Source of the DNA: Apiotrichum sp. Y4204
Lineage: Eukaryota > Basidiomycota > Tremellomycetes > Trichosporonales > Trichosporonaceae
Direction: 5' to 3'
DNA: 64,000 nucleotides
NCBI GenBank assembly: GCA_025531455.1
Contig: JAMYHL010000022.1
Coordinates: forward strand, 558,001 to 622,000
Part shown: piece by piece, positions 48,938 through 60,872 of the stretch
How the letters are laid out: every line of letters starts with the position of its first letter
Position numbering within the stretch: the stretch's first letter is position 1
The notes under the pieces: generated by a model
What the model was told of the DNA's origin: nothing
What the model saw: the letters and a program-made list of their open reading frames with translations, nothing else
Database searches by the model: none
Position numbers and translations under genes: made by a program

Positions 48938-51762
48938 TGTGACTAGATGGATACTTGTCAAGCTCGAAAGAGTAAACAAACTGTGGGTAACAACAAGTGA
49001 GAGCGGCGAGATCAAATCGGAGTGATGGCGAGCACAGCCCAAGCACGCGAATGTCAGCACCGATTCCTGCGTCTGAGATGGTGGATGCTGCCCGCGGACG
49101 CGCTGGGGTCGCTCCAAGGCCGTCTCGAGGCCGTTACTCACGAGTTGGGAGGTGGATGTGGTGAAGTGTTAGGAAGTCAAGTGGAAGTGGGGAAGAGACG
49201 AGGGAGAGTCGATGGGGGGCTGGGTATTTGTGTCGCAGTGAGATTGACGGGGATTTTGACCCCTCTGTTTGTTGCCGCGTCACCTTTTTCACCTCGTTTC
49301 TTTTCGCCTTCTGTGCATCCATCCACTGTACTTGCAGCTCTGATTTTTGCATGCATAGATGCGCAAGAGGCACAGCTATCAGAGATCACAGCTCATGTAT
49401 GCATAGCATCAAAATCAGCTGCGATATCACCGAAAACAGTCAAGTCACGTGATTCCGAAATCGGCGTTTGGGAACAGCCTCCCTTCGCCGAGCCCAGCCT
49501 TTCTCCCCACCGCCCCCCTCTTTGTCTTCCACCCCTCCTCACCATAGCTCGACCCCCCGGCACCCCTCCGAAGAGAGCATTGTGTGCACTGCCGAAAGCG
49601 TCGTCTGGCCACACAGAGCCGTGCGTACTGCCATCATTTACACAAGAGGGCTCCAGCAGACTCGCACAGCACCTTTGGCCATCGCACAGCAGGTTTTGTC
49701 ATCCACGTGTGTGATCATAACCCACCACTGTGCAATCGCTGCGGAGATCCGGGCGACGATGTATGGTAGCAATATGAGTCGGGATGGGGATGAGTCCCAC
49801 CTTTGTCCAGATGCATAGGAGCCGTAAAACGACGGTTGACAGGAGGATGGCAGTGTCGCTCGCGATGTGGCACTGGCATCCCAGCTCTGTACGATGCGCT
49901 GCTTTGCCTGGACCGGGGGCGGCTCAGCCAGGGGGGGGGGGCCGTATCGGCCTAGTTGGAAGTGTAAACTTTTCTTGCATGGGATGCATCCACCTTGGGT
50001 CGGCGCGTGGGGGTCGTTGGAGGACATCTGGCGGCTGTTGGTGACCAGCAATGAAGGTAGAAGTAGTCAGGAAGGGAGACACGTCCGGAAGGCATACATT
50101 ACAGGGTGATCATCTCGTGATTTCTCCCTCAATTTTGTAGCTGCATGCACCAAAGTTGCTATACCTCTTTCCATACATCTCACACCCATTTCTGCAAAGT
50201 TTGAGCTCTATTAGATGCGTGTTGGACGCTACATGTTGCAAAATGTCTCTGGAGGTAGGAGAACAAGGATGTCGGAAATGGACGTGTTGCCACAGATGAA
50301 CATCCAAAGTGGAGGCAGGGTGGAGGTGGATTGATGGTTGCATCACCGATCGTGGCCAATAGTGGGGGAGGGACCGGAGGGGTGAGCCAGGGGAGTGGGC
50401 GCGGCTGGGCCCGTGCAGTCTGTTGTCACAGCGGCTAACGGCCCTGTGGGCGCCTGTGGGCGCGGGGGGGATTACGGTGCAAGGGGGGCCGGGAGAGAGG
50501 GATGGAAACTGACCGATCCGGGTGAGACCCTGAAAAAAAAGTGCCACACTCGCTCTTGTCGCACGACCCCCCAGCTACTGGCTGATGGCTGCTGCTGGGC
50601 TGGTGGCCTGGGTACCTGGGTACGGCATGAAGCAGGCACTGGCCAACTCGTCCACCCACACACCCCGTACTATGCACACACAGCTCTCGACTTCTTTCGG
50701 CCAATCTGCAGTCATTTTCTTGTCACACAAGTTGACGCTACAATGTGAAATCACAATCCACAGGTTACAATCATCCAAGGCTATGATGTGTGATGAGCAA
50801 ACTACCGTCACCTTGGTACACACGCACACACATCCAACTTGCGTATTTGTGTACCGTGTACCGTTTCCAGTTGTGTATGCTCGGTATGCTATACTGCTCG
50901 ACTCAGCTCCACGATCCACGAGCGTGACGGTGTGACATGCCGACTCTGCACGCGCATGCACCATGATGCGTGATGGCTGGACAATTGGACAGAGAGGTGT
51001 TGGGCACGTTGAGGTGTTGGGCACGTTGACACGACTCGACAACGGTTGCCAGCCGGTTTTGCCACTACCTTGATCCTTATCGCCGATCCTCGGCTGTAAT
51101 CATTCGCGGCCCATCGGATCCTCGATGCCATCTGCCATACGTAAACACGTAAACCAACCTTGCCCCATCGCGGCCCATCGAATCTCACCCCCCATTGAGT
51201 CTCACCGCGCACAGATCATCACGGATCACGGAAGATCGGTTGCTGCCACATCCCAGGTCCGCAAACTGTTCAGCTGGCACAACCCCACTGACTACTGTAG
51301 GAGGGCGTGCTGAGTCCGAGCGTCCTAACGCCAGCTTCTCGTCCATGCCAAAACGTGCTGTAGCACGCGTACTGGGCAAGGCTAGGTCAAGCCTTGTCGA
51401 CCGTGGCCCTGTGTCACCTCCGTTCATCCTCTTTGTCTGATACACCCGCTGGCAGCACGGCAGCTGGCCACGGCCATGTGATGTCTCTCCGAGAGTGATA
51501 CAGGACATGACAGACAAGAAACCTACTTTGCATACTCTGGTTATCGCGGTCGACTTCGGACAATCTTGGTCACCAGGATCGCCAGACACCTAGGAGTAAG
51601 CCAGCTGGACGAGGTGTGGCCAGTCGTCAAGAAGTTTGGTAGTGGGGGAGAGAATCAACCGAATGCACATGGTGGCGGACAACGGCCCGGACTGTAGGGA
51701 GACTGGCTGAGCCCTCCCGGTTCCGGGTTCAGGATGCTCATGAGATCTGGAGGATCAGCCGA
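48938..51762. other. gene-poor interval upstream of histone H1
   Basis: No frame over this stretch has consistent codon bias. It holds the H1 promoter, a run of eleven G near 49931 and a 17-bp tandem duplication at 50994-51027. No tRNA or mobile element is recognised. Confidence 0.45.
50994..51027. repeat. 17-bp direct tandem duplication
   Basis: GAGGTGTTGGGCACGTT occurs twice, head to tail, without mismatch. Confidence 0.9.
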
Positions 51763-51888
51763 TCAGCCGGCACAGGAACGCCCCTTGGCAGCGGCACTAG
51801 TCTGGGCGCTCGGACCCTGGAGCCCCTCGTTCCAGTCAAACCAGCCCGCGAGGGTAGGGTTCTGGTTGGCGGAATACTTTGGTGGCGG
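51763..51888 (-). pseudogene. orphan C-terminal exon (relic or unmodelled gene)
   Basis: After an acceptor-like TTGCCAG (51895-51889) a minus-strand frame of 42 codons runs to TGA at 51765-51763. It encodes PPPKYSANQNPTLAGWFDWN and ends with a Ser/Ala-rich tail (KGRSCAG). Codon third positions are mostly C or G, as in real genes here. No coding-like exon lies upstream; the sequence directly upstream is an AT-rich island. It may be the surviving 3' end of a gene broken by insertion or deletion. Family not recognised. Confidence 0.3.
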
Positions 51889-52827
51889 CTGGCAATTTCT
51901 CGGTATTTTTGCCCATTTTTCATAATATTATTGATTTTGTACCATTTTTGTTATTTTTTATTGTTTCTACCATGTCTGTTGATATATTTTTCTGCGCGTC
52001 GTTGGACACTTGCAGCTGCCTTATGTTTTTGCACGGCATTGGTGGGGACCTTCAGTGTCTGAGAAAATATCACATGGTGCATGTAGGTGGTCCGTGGCGA
52101 CTGGGGTCTTTGCGTTCATCCCTCGAAGAGAACGAACGAGAAAGCAGGTTAATCACTCGTTGTCCCAATGAAATGCGGGATGCTTACTCTGCTCCTTTCT
52201 GTAGAGATAATATAAAAGCAGAACTCATAAAACTACTTTCTCGTAGCAGTCGGGAGCTGTACCCCTTTTGTGCAGACCGACAACGGGTATCACATATGCC
52301 ACAGTCCAGAAGAGACACCTTCCGCACCCTCCAACTACACGGTCAGTATCCCCATGAAACCATAATACTTGATCTGTGCACCAGAAAGCTCTCCAGAGGC
52401 CATATATACTCATTAAGAGTGCTCCAACCCAGACATCGACACTCCAAGACCCGTTGTCGCCAGCTGCGTGCTCATCATCTGCTCGAGACTGCCACCAATC
52501 TCGACGTTCGAAGGCGGAATCAAACCACCGGTGAAATACCATGACGTCATGGGGCGCGGAGATCCCAGATCCGAGATTGGCACATCTCTCGCGAGTCGCA
52601 CGCGGTGTCCACGCGCAGCGCACATGATTTCCACAGTTTCCAAACGCGCGGCCAAAACGTCCAAACAGTTAAGAATCATTCCTCACCGGTCCTCTCGCTC
52701 CTCATGACCACCATCCTCAACTCGTGACCAAACCACACCAACCAGAACCACAACCCCGATTCATTGACATCTTGCATCGCGATACCGACACCACACCCCG
52801 CTCCGCACCCACCACAACCGCGGCGCA
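51889..52827. other. AT-rich island and leader of the zinc-knuckle gene
   Basis: Bases 51895-51995 are strikingly T-rich on the + strand, and AT content stays raised to about 52260. An open frame crosses it (51879-52544,+), but its codon use and composition do not resemble the genes nearby, so I do not call it. The last 150 bases are C/A-rich, a likely leader for the gene at 52828. Confidence 0.45.
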
Positions 52828-53575
52828 ATGTTCAACCGGCCCAATCTCCCGAAGCAGCTGCAGACCAAGACGTCCGCGTCCACGCGGTGCCAGGTGAGAA
52901 TGAGACGCCGGGAGGAGGCTGCATTATACTTGACGATCAGCCGTAACCCCCCCCCCCCCCCCCCCCCCCCCCCACCCCCCCCCCAAGACCCNNNNNNNNN
53001 NNCCCACTGACGCCCAGAAATGCCTCAAACTAGGACACGCAACCTACGAGTGCAAGAACGCGCGGCCGTACACGCCCCGTCCGTCGCGGAGCAAGGAGCT
53101 CGCGTCGGCGCGGGGCATCGGCGCCGCGGTGCGCGACACGCCGAGCGTACAGGTCCCCGAGGAGTTCCGGAGTCGTGAGGGGCTCGCGGACCGGATCCTG
53201 CGGGCAAAGGAGGAGGAGCGTAAGGCCAAGGAGGCCAAGGGGAAGGATAAAGGAAAGGGGAGGGAGAAGGAGAGCGGCAGCAGGAGAAGGTACGTCAAGT
53301 CTGTGGGCTGCGCTCACCCCAGGCGATACTCGTCCTCCTCTGGATCCGACTCGGGCTCGGACCTCTCGCGCTCTGACTCTGACTCGGAATCGGAAGATGA
53401 CCGCGGACGCAGAGAGAGCGACTCGAGCGCCGACTCACGCCCGCGCCGCAGGACGAATCATACCGAGTCGCGGTCGCGGTCGCCGCCGCGCCATGCGCAG
53501 AGGCGGTATTCCACTACGAAGGACCGGTCGCCTGCGCCTCGCGAGCCGAGCGGCACGCCGCCCCGGCGCAGGTGA
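52828..53575 (+). CDS. ZCCHC10-like zinc-knuckle protein
   Basis: Small protein with one CCHC zinc knuckle and an Arg/Ser tail, probably nuclear and RNA-associated. Exon 1 (52828-52893) encodes MFNRPNLPKQLQTKTSASTR and ends in Cys-Gln, the first zinc ligand. After an intron that contains the window's only sequence gap, exon 2 (53018-53289) starts KCLKLGHATYECKNARPY, completing CX2CX4HX4C, then TPRPSRSKELAS as in ZCCHC10. A Lys/Glu-rich stretch and, in exon 3 (53323-53575), a Ser/Asp-rich then Arg/Ser-rich tail (ESRSRSPPRH) follow. The order knuckle, YxPRPSR, acidic Ser run and RS tail fits ZCCHC10. Function is not established. Confidence 0.82.
52947..52984. repeat. poly-C tract
   Basis: 27 consecutive C, one A, then ten C, within intron 1 of the zinc-knuckle gene and directly before the run of N. 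Confidence 0.9.
52992..53002. other. assembly gap (11 N)
   Basis: Unresolved bases next to the poly-C tract; real length unknown. It lies in an intron, so the coding sequence is not affected. Confidence 0.97.
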
Positions 53576-53748
53576 TGAGGGAGGCGGAGGGAGCGCCTAG
53601 CACGCAGTTGAGAGTTTCCGAGTGACATATTGTCCCCTTCATGATAAGACTCCGTCCCAAGTCCTCCTCAGTCCCCCATTCGCGTCGCGCACAGCAACAG
53701 GCCATCACTTCGACAGTGTACACATAGAATACATGCAAGACCAAAATA

Positions 53749-56700
53749 TCAATAGTAACCAATCTCGCCCCCGGCCCATCCCGTCGCGTCCTCGGGACTC
53801 ATCGACATGCTGAGGTACGCAGGTTTGGGAGTGACCTCCTCATAGAACCGCATCAGTGCACCGGCGTCCGAGCAGAACGCCTCCAGCTCCTCCCGGAGTT
53901 GCCGCGCCTGTTCGAGTCGCTGGCTCATCGGAGACAGGTTGCCCGACGATGCCTCCATGCTCGTCTGGCGCCCGCGTGTCGGTGCCGAAATGAACGGCCG
54001 GTTGTCGCACCACAGGAAACCTGCCTGCCGCCCGACGACCTGTACGAGGGCAAGACCGGAGCGGTGTATAAACTGAGAATAATCAAACTTTGCCTTCTGG
54101 CGGTACGTGTATTCGACCTCGATGGTCTCCGGATAGCGATCCGACGCTTCGGTATCGAGCACGAAACCGAACTTTTGAAGGATCGCGTATTCGAAGTAGT
54201 GTATGCACTGCGCCGATCCAGCTGACTCGGCCAGGCGAACATGAAGATCGGGGATCACTGGCGGGGCGATGGCCAGCCGGATGGAAATGGGAGCGCGGTA
54301 GGCGCACTTGAGCCCCACATCCTTGATCTGTTCCACGGGCGCCTCGACGAACCGCAAGCCGTAGCGCTCCGCGAGCACCGAGCACTTGCCGCGCAGCTCG
54401 TCCAACAATCCTGCCGTGACACCAAGCCAGTTGAGCTCAAAATGGAAGCTGCGGTCAGCACCGGAAGGTATCCATCCACGTACGCATTCTTAGTGTTGTG
54501 CACAATGTCGCTATGCAGGATTGCCACCTCTGCACGATCACTCTTGCGTTGCGGATCCAAGTCGAGGATGATGCTCTGGCTCATATGGATCTTACGCTTC
54601 TTCGGCGTTTTGGGGGCAAGCTTGAGAGGTACAGCTTTGCCCGGCGGAGAGCGCTGAGTGTTGTGCTCAAGGACAGCTTTAGGAGCGGCCGGCTTGCTAA
54701 ACCAGCCAATCTTCTTGGTTACCGTGCGCGCCCTGACCTCGTCATACCGCTCGCCGAGGCGATAGAAAAGAACCGCATCATGGAACTGATGTTTGCCAGT
54801 GACGTGTTCTGTTGTCAGCTAAGCATTAAGCACAATCTAGCTCACCGATTAGACCCTTCTCCATCAAAGACTGGCCCCAATCCTGACCCTGCTCGCGCGT
54901 CTCAACGTCCGAGAAGGTCATGATGAGCCATTCCACAAACTGCTCGCCCGTGAAGGAATCCTCGTGGACAATGAACTTGGCCGGCTCATCGCCAGTCGTC
55001 TGTCTGCCCCACAGGCGATCGCGGATGATGAGGCCATTGTTGGGCTTGTTCATCATATCCGCCACGGCCTGCAGCGTCATGCCTTCCAGAGTGTGGCCAC
55101 GTTCAGGCTTCTCCTTCCCGCTTGTCAGGCGCTCGAGCTCGGTCATGAGTCCTTCATCAAGGACACAGGTCGATGGATCGAACGTTGTAGCCAGCAACCG
55201 CAGCGTCTTTGCCCGCTCTCCAGGCTTCTTCCACTGGTTCTTTCCGAGCGTTTCCAGGACCTTCATCGCGCCAGTGATGAGCACCTCTGCCTGCAAGTAC
55301 TCTTCACCAGGCCCACGTTTCGGCATGAGCGAGGAAATGGCCGCGGTTGACAGTTCCTTGCCACTTGGAATGAGGAGAAATCGCGCCCGCCAGAATCGAA
55401 GGTTGGACTGCAGCTGTTCCTCCTCACCAGCGATGAGGCGATCGAGGAAGTTGAAGTTGAGCTTGGCGTCAATGTTCGGGTACTTGAACAGGGTGCTCGT
55501 TTCCTGGAACTTGTGGTGCTGGAATGGCCATACCAGACATTTGTACGCGTGAGGGGCCGTCGAGTGCTTGACCTTGCGCACAAACCGCTGCACGGTGACA
55601 CTTTGCTTCTGCGGGTCAAACGTGAGGCGGTGGACGTGGTTGCTCCACGACAGGTATATCGCACCGCTTGCGTCCTTGAGGACTTCGGAAGCACCGCCGA
55701 CGCGCAACCCAGCATTCGTCGACTCGCCAGGCAGCAGATTGTTCATAGCAGGCGTCGTATTCCGCTCGTTCCCCGACTTGATCGTGTTGTGCGGTAGGAC
55801 GATGAATTGGAAGTTCTGCGACAAACGCTGACTCGCCATCTCACGCATAACCGCCAAAGGAAGATTAAGCTGCGCCGCATCGGGACGAATGAGAAAGGAC
55901 ACCTGGTCGGGGAAACAGGCAATGTCGTAGCTGTGCGCCTCGTAGAATGTCGCCATCTCTTCTGGAGTCGGCATGAAGTCGGTAGTGAGGGGCAGACAAG
56001 CTGGCGCACAGAGACTCCGCCATTTAACCACATGCTCCTTGCCCTCCTTGAGCCGTGGGCGGACATGCTGCCATCGTCGCTGGTGACCACCTTCTGCCAG
56101 TTGATCCTGCACCGTTTCCTTCGGATTACAAGGGTTGACCGTGGTATGCTGTGTCGTCCGTCCAAACGCGGCATTGGTCTTGTTCCGCCATGAATCTTCC
56201 ATCGACTTGGACAACCGGTACGAGTTGTGGAACGACCGCGGTGCTGAGCGAGGTAGTGACCGTGCGATAGACTGTGACTGCTCCTCATTGTTGCCCATTC
56301 GGGAGGAACCGCGGGACATGATCGGCATGGGCTGTGCGCCGACATTGAGAGTCCCTTCGCCATGCGGCTGCCGTTTCGCAGCCTTCGGCGCAGGCGAGGA
56401 CCTGATGGCCGGAATGCGCTGCGGAATGCTAACAGGCGTAGATGCAGTGGAGGTGATGGAGTCCGACGCAGAGTGGGATGCCTTGGAACCAGAGGGAGAA
56501 TCCTTGACCGAGTCAGAGAGCCTCTTTCCGGCCACCTCCTGGCGTCCGACGGTCTCAACGGCTGCCGTCGCTATACTGGGCTGCGCACGCGCACCGATGG
56601 AACCAAACAACCAACTGCTCGCGAACCTGCTAGCGAACGATCCCTTACTGGATTGATTCTTGAGACGCTTTGCGGACGAGATCCTCGGCGTCGAGGCACC

Positions 56701-59498
56701 AGACGCGATATGGTCAGTCGATGCTATGGATCGTGTCGGTGATGTGGCTAGGGAAGTCATGGACGCGATGCGCAGCTGAGGTGTATCGTCACGTGGCGTA
56801 CGAGGCGGCTCAATACGGGGAATGGGAGCGGCGCGCGATGCTGTGACAGGCCGGGCCACCGGGATGTCAGGCATTCCTCCCGAGTGAGATTCCAACAGTT
56901 GCCCAGCCTCTGGGAGAGTAGGATTGGACGTCGACTCTTCCTCGGCAATGTTTTCCTCGGACCTGAACGATGTGCGAGACGCGACCGGCCGTGGTGAGCT
57001 TGGGTTCTTGGGTCGCTGGCGCTCCTCCTCTTTCAACCGCGCAGCCAGCAGTCGTGTTGACTGATAGCTAGTGCCAAGAGACCCTGCGATACCAGTACTT
57101 TTTGTCGTACTGAGGGGCGAATTCGGAACCGGGGTGGGAGCCACAGGCAGCCTCTTCACACCATCAAATAGACTTGCGTCGTAGTCATCGCGAACCGCTT
57201 TTCTGTCGTCGGTCTTGAAAGATTCGTCCAAATCGTCCACTTCCAAGAACGGAACGCTAACCGTCGTGAGGTTGTGGTCCAGAATACCCAGCATCTGAAT
57301 CTGGTACATCTTGCAGCGGGGTATGAAGCGGTCCTCGCGGAAGGGTTTGTCGTGCGTCTTCGAATAGAACGAACAGTATACCCAGAATGCAAGCGAATAG
57401 CACTCGATAATCTCCTTGTCGTCCGCAGTTCGCATATGCGCATCAAAGTAGAGAGGATCAGGGGTGGATTGTCGTGTTTTGACTCGGTCTGCACTCTCGT
57501 CGGCGACCCGCTTTGGACGCTCCGAGAAGTAGCTGAACAGAGGAACACTGTGGAGGGGCATCTTTGTAAGACACACCAGGTCGAGGCTCACACCGTGGTC
57601 GATCATGCGTTCGGTGGTAAGGCGGAGAAGGTTCTTGTTGACAGCAAAATGGCCGGTACCTGGAGTGACTACTGTGAGTGACAAACCAGTACGCGACAAG
57701 TCCCGGTCGATGTAGTGGTCGTCGAACGGGTTAAGAGCGAGGTTTATCGCCTCCAAAACGTTGCCCTCGTACGCAAAGCTCCATCTTCCCAGAATGCGGA
57801 CGTCCTCCAACTGCGCGGTGCCAATGTTTAATCTAAGCTGCGCAAGGTGGAAGTCGAGGAGAATCTCTCTCTCGCTCCTTTCAAACTGCTTTTTGATATC
57901 CGCCAGCAGAGGCATCCAGTCTGCTCTCCGCTCGAAATCGACAGCGACGCGGAAAAAGTCCTTGCAATATTGTCCGCGATAGTCCCTCATCAAACCGGCC
58001 GTGAGATGATGCTTCTCCATGTACTCAACCTCTGCGTCGTCGTAGTACACCCTGCCGAAGAAAATGATAGAGACCAGGTGCGACGCGTTTATTCGAGACC
58101 AGCGGGTAAAGAGATCCGGAAGGAAGCCTGATGTCAGCTTCGCGGAGACGCCCTAGCTCACCATGCAACACCTTCTCATAATACCTCTCCCCGTCCTCGT
58201 CAAACTCCCATGTCTCTTTGCACAGCTGGATAAAGATGTAGGTCTGGGCGGACTTGGACCGGAAGATCGTCTTCGTCTTAGGGGTGATGATGCCTGAGGC
58301 GTATCGATTCCGTCCCCTCCATATTGCCTGAACGTCCGCTCGTACGGCGCCGCCTGCAAGGGTGATCTTCTCACCGACATGGACGGTGGTATTCTCGAGC
58401 GACATGCCCAGACGCCACATGTCTGCGCGACCGACATACTGCGAAAAGTGCAACTCGATAAAGTCCACATTGCAGGTGTCGGGGTCGAGGACGCGGCTGA
58501 CCTGCACGTCCTGCCGATGCTGGAGCTTGAACGCCTGCGCGACCGTATTGGGGACCTGTATCTGGTTCATCGGCACCGAAGGATGATCCTCGCCCAGACG
58601 GAAGATGTAATGATCTCGCCCACGATTGGGCTTTATACCCTCAAGAGCGTCCGCATCAGACCGGTCATTGATTGGAGCTAATCCGGTGCGCGGTGGGACA
58701 AACGCGGCTGGTGGAGGACGGCGGATCTCAAGGTAGTCGCCCGCCTTGACCGGCCATGGGAGAGACGCATACGAGACGAGAATGCGCGAGAAGGAGAGGT
58801 TGCCTGCTGGCGACGGGAGGAGGGAGGGGGGTGTAGTGATGGGTGTGTTTAAGCTTGCCTGAGTCGGTGAGTAGGTGTACAAGGAGAGCTGGACGGCATT
58901 TGAGTCGCTGGAGAACAGGGGGAGAGCTGACGTCTCGGCCAGAGGCGACTTGACCTGAGGGACGGCCGGGCTGCTCGTGAACGTGACCATGTCCGGCATT
59001 GGCGGGCTCGGGGCCGAGTTGGTGCGCGAGTGGCCCTTCTTGGGCGACTTTTCCGCATCGCTGTTCTGCGCTGGTGTATTACTTGACGAGAGCGACAGCT
59101 GGAGTTGGCTGTGAATGCCGGACATGTTGCTGGGGACATGTGAGAAGGCGTGCGAGATGGTGTGTTTCCGCTGTCGCCGGTCTGCGTGACTCATGGGATG
59201 GTGCGACCCGACGGCAATGTCGAGTCCTGGGGGACCAAAGTCGCCAGAGGATCGAACGGGGCCCGTGTGCACTATTGTCGATGACCGGGTGCGATGGCCG
59301 CGTCGCGGGATGGCTTTTGCAACGGTCAGAGCAGTGTTTGATGGGCCTCCACCGGACTCGGAGGTGACCCCGCCCTGCGTTTGGCCGGGGCCTTGGCTGG
59401 CGGAGCTGCTGGCGGCGTTCCCTTCGGGCACGGGTTCTGCGCGTCAGATGATGCTGTTGACAAGGACAAGGTTGGGTGGGGGGATACGTACGACTCAT
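53749..59498 (-). CDS. IML1: Iml1/DEPDC5, catalytic subunit of the SEACIT (GATOR1) complex
   Basis: GTPase-activating subunit for Gtr1/RagA at the vacuole; it turns TORC1 off when amino acids are scarce. The first coding exon is 7 nt (59498-59492, ATGAGTC), spliced over 55 nt to exon 2 at 59436, giving MSQPVPEGN. A disordered Ser/Pro stretch follows, then the Iml1 N-terminal domain ([65 protein letters not shown]) and the central SABA-like part with [32 protein letters not shown] and [15 protein letters not shown]. After a long Ser-rich linker come [20 protein letters not shown] and the DEP domain ([33 protein letters not shown]). The C-terminal domain ends [13 protein letters not shown]. About 1,800 residues. 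The catalytic Arg finger was not located. Confidence 0.92.
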
Positions 59499-59518
59499 GC
59501 CATTGAAGGTTGATGATA

Positions 59519-59641
59519 TCAGTATGGATGGAGAAGAGTCCCAAACTCGAAAGGCGTCAACATTCCGATCCATTCCTTCTCGACCTCGCCGACCACCGGG
59601 TCGTAGACGATCGTCACTTGCAGTAGGCAGTAGTGGCCCAT
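59519..59641 (-). other. candidate upstream ORF in the IML1 leader
   Basis: ATG at 59641 opens 40 codons ending TGA at 59519, twenty bases before the IML1 start codon. The peptide reads MGHYCLLQVTIVYDPVVGEV and then EKEWIGMLTPFEF, with C/G-ending codons typical of translated sequence in this window. It could regulate IML1 translation or be a remnant of an exon. No splice that would fuse it to IML1 in frame is evident. Confidence 0.4.
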
Positions 59642-59889
59642 TGTGGTGGTCCTGATGGTGGTTTGGTCATTTGTGGTCATTTGGTGCGTCATCAATTACC
59701 AAACCTCAATCAACAACAATGCAGCTCCAGGCAGGGCCATTACGAAATATTTACTTCCGCTAATACTCTTCATCACCATATCATGATCGGGGTTGGTCAG
59801 TCGGGCTGCTCCGCTCGCGATCGTTCGCGATGCTCCTCGATGTGTGCACCATCTTTGTCGGCCATGTCGGCCACCCTCATATCTACGCT
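59642..59889. promoter_or_regulatory. divergent promoter region of IML1 and MTQ1
   Basis: Short interval between the two divergent genes; no specific element identified. Confidence 0.4.
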
Positions 59890-60872
59890 ATGCGCGCTCT
59901 CTTCCGAACAGTAGCCTTAGGCCGTACACTCACCACGACATGTAAACGACAATACAGCGCCAGAACCACTCCATGGATCGACATTCTACTCCGGAATCCG
60001 GAGCTGGACACCCAGGACGCACGCAATGAGCTTCGATGGATGCGCCAGGCCATCCCTGCGTCTGCAGATGTGGACGCCGAGCTTGCTGACATGGTGCGCC
60101 GGCGCTCAGAAGGGGAACCACTGCAATATATCCTTGGTACGCTGGGTGGCATTTGTGGCTCAAAGAGTGCTGACATACAGGGGACACCGACTTTGGCGCT
60201 CTCACGCTCCTCGCGCGCTCGCCTGTCCTGATACCCCGGCCAGAGACAGCGTACATCATCGAGGAATTTGCATCGCGTATCACTTCTGCTTCTCAGAATC
60301 GGACGCGCTTTCCAAAACTCAACGTACTCGACCTGTGCACCGGCTCAGGCTGCATCCCTCTTCTTCTGTCGCACTTATTGGGCGACGTGATGGGGCGAGC
60401 GTTCGGTGTAGATATCAGTCCTGACGCAATCTCGCTGTCGACGGACAATATCCAAAAGGTCGGAGACAAGCGCGTTTCAGTCTTCAAGGGCGATGTCTTT
60501 GCGCCAGACTTTGTCGAGCACGTGCGGCAACATACCGATGGGGCGCCGATACACCTCATCACGTCCAACCCGCCGTACATCCCCGCAGATGAGTACGCGG
60601 CCCTTCCCCGCTCGGTGCGCGTGTACGAGGACCAGGGAGCGCTCCTCGCCGGCCCGGTGGACGGCGTCGCAGACGGAGTGGCGTTTTACCAGCGTATCGC
60701 CCAGCTCGCCCCGTCGCTACTTGCCACCAGTCCCGAGCTGGACCGTATCCCGCGTATTGCGGTGGAGATAGGAGCCCAACAAGGAGAAGCGGTGAGCAGA
60801 CTGCTCCCCGGGCGTACCGAGGTTGTTCAGGATCAGTACGGGCGTAATCGCATGGTTCTGAGCATGCTGTAG
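59890..60872 (+). CDS. MTQ1: mitochondrial release-factor glutamine methyltransferase (HemK/PrmC, Mtq1)
   Basis: Methylates the Gln of the GGQ motif in mitochondrial class I release factor, using S-adenosylmethionine. Exons 59890-60136 and 60181-60872 give 312 residues. The chosen start, MRALFRTVALGRTLTTTCKR, looks like a mitochondrial presequence (Arg-rich, no acidic residue); an in-frame ATG lies 60 bases upstream. HemK signatures are EGEPLQYILG at the exon junction, LIPRPETAYIIEEF, the SAM-binding LNVLDLCTGSGCIPL, AFGVDISPDAISL and the catalytic SNPPYIP, followed by PVDGVADGVAFYQRI. It ends with QDQYGRNRMVLSML. The PRPETA block and NPPY identify HemK rather than other methyltransferases. 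The mitochondrial form (Mtq1) is preferred over cytosolic Mtq2 because of the presequence and length. Confidence 0.9.

Noticed and set aside
49022..49714. 230-codon + frame upstream of histone H1
   Set aside because: Codon use is unbiased and it crosses the H1 leader; no motif seen.
51510..51589. Short + frame reading LVIAVDFGQSWSPG, like the phosphate-binding loop of Hsp70/actin ATPases
   Set aside because: Only about 25 codons, then a stop, with no second motif downstream. Too short to support a gene or a relic.
51879..52544. 221-codon + frame across the AT-rich island
   Set aside because: Hydrophobic start comes from T-rich DNA; codon use unlike genuine genes and no family resemblance.
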